From Eonycteris spelaea (taxonomy: Eukaryota > Chordata > Mammalia > Chiroptera > Pteropodidae), in NCBI GenBank assembly GCA_003508835.1, contig PUFA01000062.1, positions 5,735,001 through 5,799,000 on the forward strand: 64,000 nucleotides of DNA, written 5' to 3'. The notes beneath the pieces were generated by a model. The model was not told the DNA's origin. It worked only from the letters and a program-made list of their open reading frames with translations, and did no database searches. The translations under genes were made by a program, and so were the position numbers. Below are positions 11,440 to 21,646 of the stretch, piece after piece. Every line of letters begins with the position of its first letter. Position 1 is the stretch's first letter.

Positions 11440-11900
11440 AGAAGAAAATTAAATGTAATCTCTACAAATATAAAGGGAGAATGTATGTGTAAGAGAATAG
11501 CATCACGGAGCCAGATGTGAAGGACCAGAAAGAAGAAAAGAAACCAGTAAGAAGGAAAGAAACAATCAGTAAGAAGTCTTCAGAGACTGGAAGAGGAGAT
11601 GGTGAGTAGGAATTTTAAAGTAAACAACAGAAAAAAAATAAAGAACGTATAGATAGAGGGAAAGGCAAAGAAAAAATATTTTTTAAAAGCTCAAGATAAG
11701 CAAAGAGTACAGTGAGAAGACGAGAGGGAAAAGTATCTATTGAGAAAGGAAGTTAGGGTGTGCAAGGTTCAGAAAACTTAATCTTATCTGAGGTTCCTAC
11801 AGAGGAAGGTGAGGATGAAGAAATTAGGAACGGGAAGGATAAAGGAAATGAGACAATGAATGTCCAAGAAGCCACATAAAGAGCAGAAATGTCAAGTGAA
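11440..11900. repeat. Purine-rich low-complexity tract
   Basis: The plus strand is almost wholly A and G over long runs. A short imperfect duplication of a 'gtaagaag' bearing unit occurs at about 11534-11577. No gene. Confidence 0.5.
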
Positions 11901-11904
11901 AGAG

Positions 11905-12120
11905 TAGAATAATAACAGTTAACATTCGTTGAGCACTTCCTGAGGCAACTGTGTTATTTTATGTTTTATTTCATTTACCTTTCTTGGAAGTGGGCACTAT
12001 TTTATAAGTAAGGAAACAATGACCCAGAAAAGTAAGGTTTTGTGTTTAAATTCACACAATTAATAAGTGCTAGAAATGAAACTGCAGGATAGGGTTTTCA
12101 GCCTCTGAAGCTCAGAACTT
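11905..12120 (-). repeat. MIR SINE, antisense
   Basis: Landmarks in antisense order: 'taacattcgttgagcactt', 'gtgggcactattttataag', 'taaggaaacaatgacccaga' and 'attaataagtgctagaaatg'. Confidence 0.8.
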
Positions 12121-12607
12121 GAAGGAGGGAGACAAATAGACCAATGGGGGAGGAGAGGACGAGAAGACTTTGGGAGGAAGCCCGAGTATTCCAAGCAAAT
12201 TCATCGAATATGGGTGACACACGACTCCAAGTGGGACTTACAATACAAATAGCAAGAGACTGTTGAATTTGGCCGTCTGAACTCTGAGGGAGTAACTTAA
12301 GAAAAAAAATTCAAGAAAGAATGTTTTCTTTTATACATTAGAGTCTAAGAATGTTTCTGTAGGAAGAGACACAAACTTGTTGAGACTTAAAGAGACAGTA
12401 CAAGCTAAAAGCAAACTCCTGTATTTCTACATGGGGTTCCAGCTTCATAAGAAAGTCAGCAGTTCTCTACATGAAAAAGTAGAAGGAGGAAATGAAGTTT
12501 TAAGGGAGTAAGAGAATGAGTAAGAAAGGATGTAGCTCTAAAGAGAGAGGGCTGGAGGAAAAAATGGTCTACCAGATAGGAGAGAAGCCTGAGAGGTGTA
12601 AAATGGT
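12121..12607. other. Unique purine-rich sequence
   Basis: No repeat family or coding signal recognised. AG-rich on the plus strand. Confidence 0.4.
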
Positions 12608-12688
12608 GAACTGAAATGTCTAATTGGGTTTATGAACTGTCACTGTGGGGGTGAGTTAGAATTAGGGTTAGGGACCCCTACACAATCT
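12608..12688 (+). repeat. Left arm of a spaced inverted repeat
   Basis: Bases 12662-12688 match the reverse complement of 14003-14029 at 26 of 27 positions. Weaker matching with indels continues outward: a 'gaactgaaatgt' word at about 12609 is mirrored near 14085. The arm is about 80 bp. It looks like an inverted second copy of the segment found inside the ERV remnant; its family is unknown to me. Confidence 0.65.
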
Positions 12689-12859
12689 TCAGCAAAAGCC
12701 ATGAAAAATTAATTTTTAACCTTCTGAAATGGTTGGATTTCTTATACAAAATGTTGAAGGGTACCAGATCAGATTATAGTTTTATATGAAGTCAAGACAG
12801 CTTGTTTGACAAGAGAAGAGTTATATTTTTATATATTTCAAAACAAATCCATGAAGCAT

Positions 12860-13035
12860 CACATGAATCAGCAGATTATATTCCTTGGAATTCATCTTAT
12901 GGAAATAATAGATGATATACACGAAGATTTTGCTTGCAGTTACTTAATTGGAGAAAGAATATGAGAAAAATGAACTGATCAGCGATAAGTGACTGGTTAA
13001 ATAAATTATGACACATACAATTGAATACTACACAT
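12860..13035 (+). mobile_element. Old L1 fragment, sense
   Basis: Follows the L1M ORF2 3' region: 'ttccttggaattcatcttat', 'ggaaataatagatgatatac', 'gtgactggttaaataaatta' and 'caattgaatacta'. Ends directly in the CA repeat. Confidence 0.75.
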
Positions 13036-13062
13036 TCACACACACACACACACACACACACA
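13036..13062 (+). repeat. (CA)n microsatellite
   Basis: Uninterrupted AC/CA dinucleotides of about 13 units, between the L1 scrap and an antisense L2. Confidence 0.97.
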
Positions 13063-13063
13063 G

Positions 13064-13360
13064 TTTGTAGAGTCATTTATTCATCTGGCAAGTATTGGTT
13101 GCTATGGCCTTTCATGTGGCCAGTGCTGTCCTAGGCACTGATGACTCAGCTGAAAACAAGTAAGCCTTTGCCCTCCTGGAGTTTACATTCTAGTAGAGGA
13201 GAGGGAAAGACAATATACAAGTAAAGAAATAAATCAGTAATATAATTCAGATAAGTGCCAGGCAGAATAAAGAAGGAAAGAGGATAGAGATCGACTCAAG
13301 TGTAGAAGCTATGGCTATTTTATAAGGATGCTCTGGGAAGGTCTCATTGAGCGTAGATGG
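13064..13360 (-). repeat. L2 LINE 3' end, antisense
   Basis: Antisense L2 order: 'catttattcatctggcaag', 'tggccagtgctgtcctaggc', 'gcagctgaaaac'-like phrase, 'ggagtttacattctagtaga' and a 'ggaaggtctcattgag' phrase. Well preserved for this age class. Confidence 0.85.
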
Positions 13361-13364
13361 CTAC

Positions 13365-13620
13365 CCCACAGGACAAAGTGTGCTCTGCCCAGAAGTGTTC
13401 TTTTGGGAACCAGAATCATTATACCTGCAACTCAGAGTTGTAAGGACAGGAAGCACAAAATCTCTAGTGTGTAATCTTGAATAATGGTGGGCAGGGCCAC
13501 TCATATTTCCACCCACATATTCTACCTGTTGAGATACTCATCATGTAAGTTTGTTGATTTAAAGTGAGCTCTACATTTCAAGGATGGTCCCCATCTTCAG
13601 AAGGACCTCCAACAAGACGT
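13365..13620 (-). pseudogene. ERV-L integrase end and dUTPase-like remnant
   Basis: On the minus strand this stretch resembles the end of the integrase and the start of the dUTPase-like domain of ERV-L pol, chiefly the phrases at about 13395-13500. Matches are short and frames are broken. It is the most downstream retroviral sequence in the window. Confidence 0.4.
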
Positions 13621-13749
13621 TTCAGCTATGACTTCAATTTTTTACTTTATTCTATTAGGCTGGCAACTTCTGGGTGGTGCAGTATGTAATATGAGTATGG
13701 ATCCCATAGGTCTGTAAATGGGTTCCTTAGTCTGATGTGATGTTATTTG

Positions 13750-14000
13750 GGATCCTAGAGAGATGCATCAAACACGTCGTAAGCTTTCGGGATATATACT
13801 GGCTGGCATCTTAAAGGCAAACCCATATTCTAAACCCTTGTCTCTTCCAGTCAAGATGAATACTACCCTTTCTAATAAGAAAAGGGTAATGAGTCAACTT
13901 GCCACAAGTGGCTGGCACTCTATCTGGGATTCAGAATTGGTGTCTGTTACAGATAGCTTATAGTTATTACATTTGCAAAGGGACATATTGTCTTGGTTGG
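13750..14000 (-). pseudogene. ERV-L integrase core remnant
   Basis: A short run at about 13800-13880 on the minus strand resembles the integrase core around its first catalytic Asp. The plus-strand 66-codon frame here (13763-13963) is a shadow. Not functional. Confidence 0.45.
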
Positions 14001-14002
14001 TG

Positions 14003-14095
14003 AGATTGTGTAGGGGTCCATAACCCTAAGCCAGGTCCACAGCAAACACTTTCTAAATTTCAGTTTCTTTCAGTTCAATAAACATTTCAGTTCTA
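14003..14095 (-). repeat. Right arm of a spaced inverted repeat, inside the ERV remnant
   Basis: Bases 14003-14029 pair with 12662-12688 (one mismatch in 27). The rest of the arm, through about 14095, matches the outer part of the left arm more loosely. It interrupts the expected order between RNase H and integrase, so it is probably a separate old insertion. Confidence 0.65.
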
Positions 14096-14964
14096 AGATC
14101 CACGTAAGGCAGCTTTCTTGGCTAGGGAAACTCCCTCCAACCCTGCGCCTACCCCACCCCAGCCCTGTCTCCACGAAGCTGTATTCTTGTTTGCTCACTC
14201 CTTTTTTTCCACTCTTAGCCTCTATCCCTGCCTCCATGGCTACTCTGTGTTCATCCACGCACTGTGTTAGCACCAGACAGTGGCTGGTATCAACCGGTCA
14301 GGTCATTCTGCCTTCTCTTCCATGGTGGGTGCTGTCCGGTGGGCATTCATTGACATGCGATCCAAAGGTCTTCACACTACATGCTCATTCCCAGGCCGAC
14401 CCACATGCCTCTACTCTTTGTCTCCTGTCTCCCAATCTTTGTCCCCCTAGGATCCTGACCAGCTGGCTACACTATTTGCCACTGCCTATGGGTCTGTGTA
14501 TATTCTAACCTTAGGCCACTCTCTTTCCACACAAAGTGGGTGGTCAAGTACATCACACTAATCTCTGCCTGTGGGAGAGTTTGATGCCACCCCTGAGTGT
14601 GTGGTAGTACAGCTGCTGTCCCATTTCAGCTGCCACACACATAACAGGCTGGCACATCCATAATCCAAAGATGGCTTTCTTTCTCCTGTCAGTTGGTCAT
14701 CAGGGATCCCCAGGGGACCGTCAATGTGAGCTGAGGGAGAACAAAGTGGTGGACGGAGGCAGGGGGACAGCAGGGGGTGACATGAGGCTTCGGCTACCTC
14801 ATGCAGCTTGCTTGTGCTCTCCAGCCTTACTCATCCTTGACCCTGGATCCCACTTGCATTGTAATGGTTTGTGCTGGGCCCATGCCACCTTACGACGTGC
14901 TGGTCTCACAGGGCCCAGCTGAAGATGAACTCTTCTGGTGGCTTCGTCCCTTGGTGTCTTATGG

Positions 14965-15445
14965 TCAAGTACTCATCTCTCTCAGGGCAAGGATGGAAAA
15001 CTCATTTTTGAAAGGTATATAATTCTCCACTGCAGATAGCATACTCTTGCTCCAGAAATCTAGGGGTCTGTGTTGCAATTCTTCCACTGGGGCCTGTGGT
15101 AAACTCCACGCGGTGTCCTCTCCCACTCTGACATCTCTAAAATCATAGGGTCTGCTGGATTGTAAGAACCAAGTGGCAGGGCTGCTCGCACCACAGCCTG
15201 GACCTGCCACAGCACACTTTCTTGATTTTGCTCAAAGCCAGTAACCTGTTGTAGCATCTGCTATGTGGATCAGAGCTGTATTTGCAGGCGTGTAATATGC
15301 TGCCTCCAGAACCCAGAGGTCTATGATGTGTTGTACTCTTCTTGTTTGTGGTGGGAGATGCAAGATGCAATAATTTGTTCTCACTTTGGAGGGAATTGGG
15401 GGATCCTTCAAACTGGATCCTCAAACACCTCACTACAGAGGACAC
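14965..15445 (-). pseudogene. ERV-L RT connection and RNase H remnant
   Basis: Three short minus frames (15143-15445, 15060-15257, 14965-15210) overlap in different phases. Together they carry the end of RT and the RNase H entry region: an 'AALPLGSYNPADPM' run and an 'RPLDFWSKSM' run are typical of this pol family. The changes of phase show at least two frameshifts. Non-coding today. Confidence 0.75.
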
Positions 15446-15529
15446 TTCCGAAACTCTGTAAGGGTATTGCTCGCCCTATGGAGGGCATGTGCCTGATCAG
15501 AAGGTCATCTGCTTCTTGCTCATGGATCT

Positions 15530-15565
15530 GATTAGCATGATGTCATCACTCTAGTGGAGCAGTGT
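15530..15565 (-). pseudogene. Broken RT catalytic box (YxDD region)
   Basis: On the minus strand an 'SDDIMLI' run is read at about 15530-15550, which is the RT active-site box with its two Asp residues. The codon just before it (15551-15553) is a TAG stop at the place where the family has the box's aromatic residue. This alone ends any RT activity. Confidence 0.7.
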
Positions 15566-15673
15566 GACATTTAGCAGAAAGTCCAGCCATTCAAGACACT
15601 TCAGACTATACTGTGATAGAGAAAATAAGAGTTAATATAGCCCTAGGGTAAGATTGAAAATGTAATCTGCTGT

Positions 15674-15865
15674 CTACTCCAAATGTTGTTTTTGATCCTC
15701 TTTCCTAATAGAGATGGAAAAGAACATATGTGCCAAATCAATGGCTACATACCATGTACGCCAGACCTTGTTAATCTGCTGCAGCAAAGATACCACATCT
15801 GTTACAGTAGCTGCAATTGTGGCTGCTACACAGTTGGGTTTGTAGTCCCTGTCATCCTCTAGCAT
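15674..15865 (-). pseudogene. ERV-L reverse transcriptase, finger/palm remnant
   Basis: A 63-codon open stretch carries the RT segment around the first catalytic Asp ('WYVAIDLAHMFFSI'), preceded by a 'DVVSLLQQI' run. Sequence and spacing are typical of ERV-L-type pol. It is open by survival only: stops lie on both sides and the downstream catalytic box is broken. Confidence 0.85.
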
Positions 15866-15889
15866 CCATCTGCTTTTTTCAGGTGCCAG

Positions 15890-16580
15890 ACTAATTAATT
15901 AAACAAAGATATGACGGGGCCCACCATTCAGCATCCTTTAGTCTGTGAAAGTGGCTGGGATGTGATTTCGTTTTTGATTTATTATTTTAGCTGGGAGTGG
16001 GGAAATGGTTGCATGGTTGAGGACTTCCACTTTGCCTACCCATTAGGATAGGTATTATTCTAAAGGCAAGGGAACCAATATGGGGGTTGCGCCAAATATA
16101 AAGTATGTCTTCTCTCAGTGTACATTTGGGGACAAGAAAACGTCCACTGGGTGGGTCCATGAACCCAGTGAACCCATCTCAAGCCAGAGCTGGACCAGGA
16201 TTTAGTTTCTAACTTGGCTTTCGTATGTCCTCATGATAATGCTTCGGGTCTCTGGGGAGCAATATTAAATCAAGATGCTGTGCTTGGGTAGTCCCCTCCC
16301 TGGTATATGCTCATCTAAGTAAATGGCCATGGTCTTTTTGGGGGAGGACTGAGGAACCGTTACCATGCACTCGTCATGATATTGTGAAATCCTTCATCCT
16401 GGGAATGGCATCTCCTTCAGTTAGAGATTTCTTAGGGCCAGGAAAGCAGGTAAAAGATTATGATTATTAAGGTGACCGCCCTCGGCATCTTGATCATCCA
16501 TCCTTGATTTCTTTGGATTGAACATCTTCAGTAGCACTCTGTTGTCTGCCTATCTATTTTTACCCCAGAAGATACTATGT
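15890..16580 (-). pseudogene. ERV-L protease/early pol remnant
   Basis: Placed by order between the gag-like part and RT. Minus-strand words are degraded and I recognise no intact protease active site. Assignment rests on position. Confidence 0.35.
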
Positions 16581-16584
16581 TCTA

Positions 16585-17500
16585 TTAACCAACTACATAA
16601 CTTTCTGTGGGGCAGCCTCCTGCCCCCAGTTGCCCTCTGACTTTGCCACTCAATTCTTGGATTCTGATGGTTAAGCACTGCCACCTAGTCTCATCCCCAT
16701 TGCTATCAATGAGTCCGGTTCGGTAAGCATCTTCTACCATAAGCCTAGAAGGGAGAGCCACCACTGAACTTCTTAGTGGTGATGGTACCCTCTTATTAGC
16801 ACACTCTGTTGCTTTGGTAAATGACGAATCCTCTGGACTAGCCCATAGTAGATACATTGTAACATGCCCACCTCTCTGAGCCTTTGCATCTCTCCTACCA
16901 CCATCTGTCACAGCAATTCTGTCATTTCTGGCTCACTTCGTGTGGGCCATTTCTTTTTCCAGGCTCCTGCAGCCCTCCTGACACACCTTTGAATCATCAC
17001 TCAATGTCTGTGCTAGAGTGTTGAATCCTGCATCCTGAGAAAGTACCCTCAAATCAATAAACTTGCACTTATCCAACTTTATATTTCATGACTCCAGCCC
17101 ACCCCCAGCCTGAGTCAGCATGTCCAGAAACCAGTTTCTTGTGTGCTCTCCCAGCTTCTGGTGGTACATGTTAGGTGGGTCCTGCAGGTAGTTTGGGGTA
17201 CAGTCCCTTTCCTCCCTTACCAGGGCCAGAATGTCTTCATCCAGGTTATGTTGTCACTTAATCCTTATTATCCCGATGACCAGGAAGGAGCACGTTCTAT
17301 TTCAGGAGAAAGGCGTCTGCAGCATTTTCAAGCAAGGAGGCACTCGCTGCTCACCTGCGAGAGGGAAGAGCAGAGCACTTCTGCTTGTTCAGAGTTCAGA
17401 GGAATCTGAGACCCAAGGTTTTGGGGTTCATCAACCCAAACATCCCCATCCCATGTGTCAGGGACCCATTCTTTTCTAGCCTACCTGCCTCAATTGAGAA
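16585..17500 (-). pseudogene. ERV-L gag-like remnant
   Basis: Lies between the 5' leader and pol. The longest open piece is 108 codons (16585-16911 minus). I see no zinc-knuckle motif; ERV-L gag is poorly conserved, so the assignment is by position and by patchy resemblance at 17000-17200. Confidence 0.4.
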
Positions 17501-17949
17501 TTAAACTTTCTTTAGAGCTTTGTGAATTTTATTATTAAGTCCTGGTCTTAGGCCTTAGCTTTCTGTAGCCTCTGGCTATAGAAGATTAGAGCACTTTATA
17601 GGCTACCAAGGAAGCCCTGAGGCTATCACACTTAGCATTTAACTGTCACATAATCATTCTCAGTTTTTTTATTATCTTTTCCTAAAGTGTTAGTTGAGCT
17701 TAGCAATAGCTACCCAATTCTGCTGACCTTATGTTGCTTCTCCCATATTTATTAACTCCTGACATGTCTCACTAGCTGGTGCACTTTCTTCCACCAGTAT
17801 TCCATTCCAGTTCACCATCAGTGAAAACTTTAACAATGCTCTGCTTCCTTGGGCCAGGTTTTTCTGTGCCCCACCCACCACCACTAATGGGGTCCTCACT
17901 GTCAGCTAAGGGCAAGCGATCCAGTTCGAAACTTAGTATCTGCTTTCTC

Positions 17950-17970
17950 AGACCACTCTCAATACCAACT
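17950..17970 (-). other. Possible retroviral primer-binding site
   Basis: Just inside the LTR on the minus strand is a 'ttggtattgagagtgg' stretch, which occupies the place of the primer-binding site. The tRNA cannot be assigned from so decayed a site. Confidence 0.35.
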
Positions 17971-18370
17971 CTTATAGGTTGGGTTCCCAAGAAAGAAAAC
18001 TCTGAGACAGAGAATATCATGCAGGAGTTGATAGGGAAGTACGCTTAGGATCATATCTCTGGAACGGTAGTAATAAGTTGGGTGGGACTGGAGGGAGCAG
18101 TGGGGCCATGATGCAGTCAGCAGATTCTCAACCTTACCCCCAGGGAATTCAGAAGCTGGAATAGCCCTTCAGAATTGTCTAGAGTCACGGCGAGGGAGCC
18201 TGGCCTTTATTTCCCTACATCTTCCAGTCGTTGGAAGCCAGTAGCTGACAGAAAGGGGTGTGTCCTTGGGCCGGGTGAGGGCTAAGGGCTGTCTGTCGGT
18301 AGCCAAGAGCTGGGTAAACATGTCTTCTAGTTCTGAAGGGTGATCTGGGCGGTACATCACAGCTCTGCTA
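17969..18370 (-). mobile_element. 5' LTR of the ERV-L-like provirus
   Basis: About 400 bp. On the minus strand it has a 'ggaaataaag' polyadenylation-like word at about 18205 and a 3' end of the type 'ctgtctcagagttttc' ... 'ttgggaaccc', a close shared by several LTRs that accompany ERV internal sequence. It directly abuts the primer-binding-like site, which supports LTR identity. Exact family unknown to me. Confidence 0.6.
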
Positions 18371-19440
18371 CAATTACTTTAGATGAAGCAGAAAGATGTT
18401 CAAAATAGATTAATAAATGAAAGGAAACATCAGTTATAAAAGGATATATCTAGATGAGTCCCTTCAGAAAGGGCACAACCAAGGTAATGACAATGGTCCT
18501 TTCTTGGTAATGATGGGATTTTGATTTGTTTTTTTTTTCTCTTATTTATCTATATTTGGTAACATTCTTTTAATTGGTTACTTATAATAGAGGTTACTTT
18601 TAACTTTAAATTGACATTAGAGAAGAAATTAGAAATCAAATATTTTAAATTTCCCTTCTTGTTTTAAGCTATTTAATTAAAAGATTTAAGTGGCCTTTGT
18701 TAATTTAAGTATGCAGAAGTATAAAAGTGAGCTAAGGAAAACATATTGGATTGTGTAATTCGTAAAAATATTCACACTGCCTAGTTCTCAAATTAAAAGT
18801 TATAGTGTTCCCATATTATAGTTTTCATCTGGACACTCCAAAACTCTGAATGAGAAATTATTGCAACTCTTATTTAGCTGATATACAAAATAAAATAAAG
18901 AAAGGTGAAGTGATCCAACAAAAGCTACCCAAATTGCTGGCAGAAAAGACACCCTTGGCTTCTGATTCGGAATCCCATTTTCTAATTATTCTGCTGTCCT
19001 TTCTCCAAGCAAAGTTTAGAACAAGGGCATTCAATACCCAACTCACTTGTTCTAAAATGGCCTTCTTAATTGCCAGTGCTCATTAACTTTATGTGTCATT
19101 ATTGGAGAAAGGAGATGGGGAGGGAAGTGAGAGATGTAAAGGAAACAGGAAGCAATAAATTAATTTCTAACCAAGGTCAGCTGTTCCCCAGAGCACAAAG
19201 CAATGGATGTGGATTACTCCAGGGGCTTATATTGGCAAAAGAAGTTATTTTGACAAAGTTCTTAGTATGTGGACAGAAAATTCTGTCCAAGATACAAACA
19301 TTCACCAGCTAAAGAATTTAAGTTTAAATGTTTCTCTACAAGTTCTTTCTTCAACATGTCTATTCTTTACAGAATTAGTTGAAACTAAAGCAACCTATAG
19401 ATAAGTAGAATTGAGATAGTCTTAATAAAAGGAATCCGAA
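18371..19440. other. Unique sequence
   Basis: AT-rich with no recognised repeat. Frames of 63-80 codons at 18850-19404 show no domain. Confidence 0.45.
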
Positions 19441-19445
19441 AGCGA

Positions 19446-19448
19446 GGG

Positions 19449-19510
<62 letters not shown>
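19446..19510 (+). repeat. (GA)n microsatellite
   Basis: About 65 bp of GA dinucleotides with one interruption near 19463. Pure purine on one strand, thus able in principle to form triplex DNA. The Leu/Ser-rich minus frame here is a translation of the repeat. Confidence 0.97.
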
Positions 19511-19511
<1 letters not shown>

Positions 19512-19789
19512 CTCCAAGCATTCTTCCGGTTTGCCAGGCAGTGTGGACAGGCATTTTAATTTTTGTAGTCTTCTTCAAGCAGCCTTCAATCTTTTGGAGT
19601 CACATGCTACTAAAGCCATCAGTAAATCATCAATTCATCATTCATCAGTTGAAAAGGAAAACTGTTTGACACAAGCTAACAATAGTTTGCCACATGAGAT
19701 ACATATAAGATTTATGTGATTTTTCTGTGTTGTCAGATGCTACAAACTTCACAGAAAAGTTTGTCTATAAGGAAAAAGGTTATAATATG

Positions 19790-19960
19790 TTTATAGATAT
19801 GTACATAGAATGTATACATACATAGAAGTGTTTATGTGTATGTACGCACATATATGTGCATGTATGTGTGTATATACATATAGACGTATATACATATATA
19901 TACATGTATATATACATATATGTGTGTGTGTGTGTGTGTATACATACAGAGAGAGAATGA
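19790..19960. repeat. TA/TG/CA-rich simple repeat cluster
   Basis: Alternating purine-pyrimidine sequence: TATG/TACA words, then 'tatatatacatgtatata' near 19890, then a (TG)n run at 19921-19938. Dyad-rich. The His/Thr/Tyr-rich minus frames are repeat translations. Confidence 0.9.
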
Positions 19961-20855
19961 TATATGTGAACAATTGGTAAGTATAGGTTCTTTCAAGTTT
20001 ACTATAGGTTTGATTTTTTTTTCAAAAGGAAATAAAGAACTAAAAATGAGGTGATGATTTATCCGTGGAAGCACCTATCTACCAAAGGAAGGGTGAATAG
20101 TTTTTAGACACCAGGCTTTATGTCTATGAATTGTAGGCAGAGGGGAAATGTGCTGGCTTTTAACTCTCAGGTTGGAGCACTTTTAAAGAATTAATACTCA
20201 AAGTGATAAGTCTATTTTAAAACAACTTTTTAATTTATGTGAAATGCTTCCTATCACCTACATTCTGTTATATATAATTAAAGAAATTAACAAAAATTGA
20301 GCTTCAGTTGCGTCTTTTAGTTAAAACACAAGGAGACATCAGAAATATATGGCTTATAATAAGAAGCAACTTACAATCCAACTGTAGAGATTGAAATTTT
20401 GAACCATGGAATTAATATCCAAGATCGTTCTGTCTTTAAATGCAATTTTCTAATTCATGATGTCACAGAAAAATGATTTAATTAGGTTGAACATATAAAC
20501 TTGACATTTTTTAGGTCAGAAACAGTTGAGTAAAGGTAATTTTATATGGTTAAACTGTATATTTTCCATTTACCACATAGATCAAATTATAATATTAGGT
20601 GCTTTTATTTGTGCAAAAAAAAATTCTTCTAAAAAATGTTTAAGTTATTGAAAATTTTCTCATTTTATAGAAAGCTTTTCAATAATTTTGAACAAGAAGC
20701 TATTTTGAGGGAAAGACACATTTGCCTGGACTGGCCTCAACCAATGCCTACTTTGAGTGTTTTTCATGGTTACCCGGCAAAATCAATTTTTTTAAACAAA
20801 AAATGTTAACACAGATTTAGTAATTATTCCAAAAGACTTGATCCCACAATCATAA
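19961..20855. other. Unique AT-rich sequence
   Basis: No repeat family or gene recognised. Low GC, no long frame. Confidence 0.45.
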
Positions 20856-20859
20856 ATGA

Positions 20860-21646
20860 TCAATTTTATTTGTTTCATTTTATTTTATTTTAATTGTGGT
20901 AAAATACACAAAACATCAAATTTACCATCTTAACTATTTTAAGTGTACAGTTAGTTCAGTGGCATTAAGTACATTCACATTATTGTGCAGCCATAATCAC
21001 CATCTCAGGAACAATTTTCATCTTGTAAAGCTTGAAACTCTATAACCATTTAAATCAGAACTCCTTATTCCCCCTTTCTCCAAGTCCCTGGTGACCACAG
21101 TTCTTTCTGTCTCTATGAACTTGACTATTCCAAATACCTCATTCAAGAGGAATCATACAGTATTTGTCCTTTTGTGACTGGTTTATTTCATTTAGGATAA
21201 TGCCATCAAGGTCCATCCATAATAGCATGTGCCAGAATTTTCTTCCTTTTTAAGGCATAATGATATTCCATTGCATGTATATACCACATTTTATCTATCC
21301 ATTCACCAGTCAATGAACATTTGGGTTATTTCCACCTTGGGCTATTGTGAATAATGTTGCTATTAACATGGGTGTAAAATATCTTTTTGTGACCCTGCTT
21401 TCAATTCTTTGTGTATATCCCTAGAAGTGGAATCACTGGATCATATAGTAATTTCACTTTTAACTTTTTGAGAAACCACCATGTTGTTTTCAACATCATC
21501 TGTACCATTTTATATTCACACCAAAGTGCACAGGGGTTCCAGTTTCTCCACATCTGTAGCAACATTTGTGATTTTATGGTTTTTTTTTTTTTTATAGTAA
21601 CCATCCTCACGGATATGAGGTGGTTGATGTTATTTTGAACAAGATT
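20860..21646 (-). mobile_element. L1 LINE 3' end (L1M class), antisense
   Basis: Runs as the reverse complement of the L1 3' UTR and end of ORF2: 'attgtggtaaaatacacaaa' near 20893, the 'taaggcataatgatattcca' phrase at 21253, and 'gatatgaggtgg' at the far end. The minus frame 21401-21610 keeps an 'LYDPVIPLLGIYTK' run, the L1 ORF2 C-terminal motif. 5' truncated; about 790 bp kept. Confidence 0.92.

Larger units (their letters stand above)
13365..18370 (-). mobile_element. Decayed ERV-L-like provirus (LTR, gag-like, pol), 3' end missing
   Basis: An old endogenous retrovirus lies on the minus strand with 5' at 18370. Read in that direction it shows an LTR, a primer-binding-like site, a gag-like region, reverse transcriptase, RNase H, integrase and a dUTPase-like end. 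A dUTPase domain after integrase is the ERV-L (class III) arrangement, which is why I favour ERV-L. No env is seen, as expected for ERV-L, and no second LTR occurs before the antisense L2 at 13360, so the 3' end is lost. Every domain is broken by stops and frameshifts and none can be expressed. An unrelated segment appears to sit between RNase H and integrase at about 14000-14180. Confidence 0.75.
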
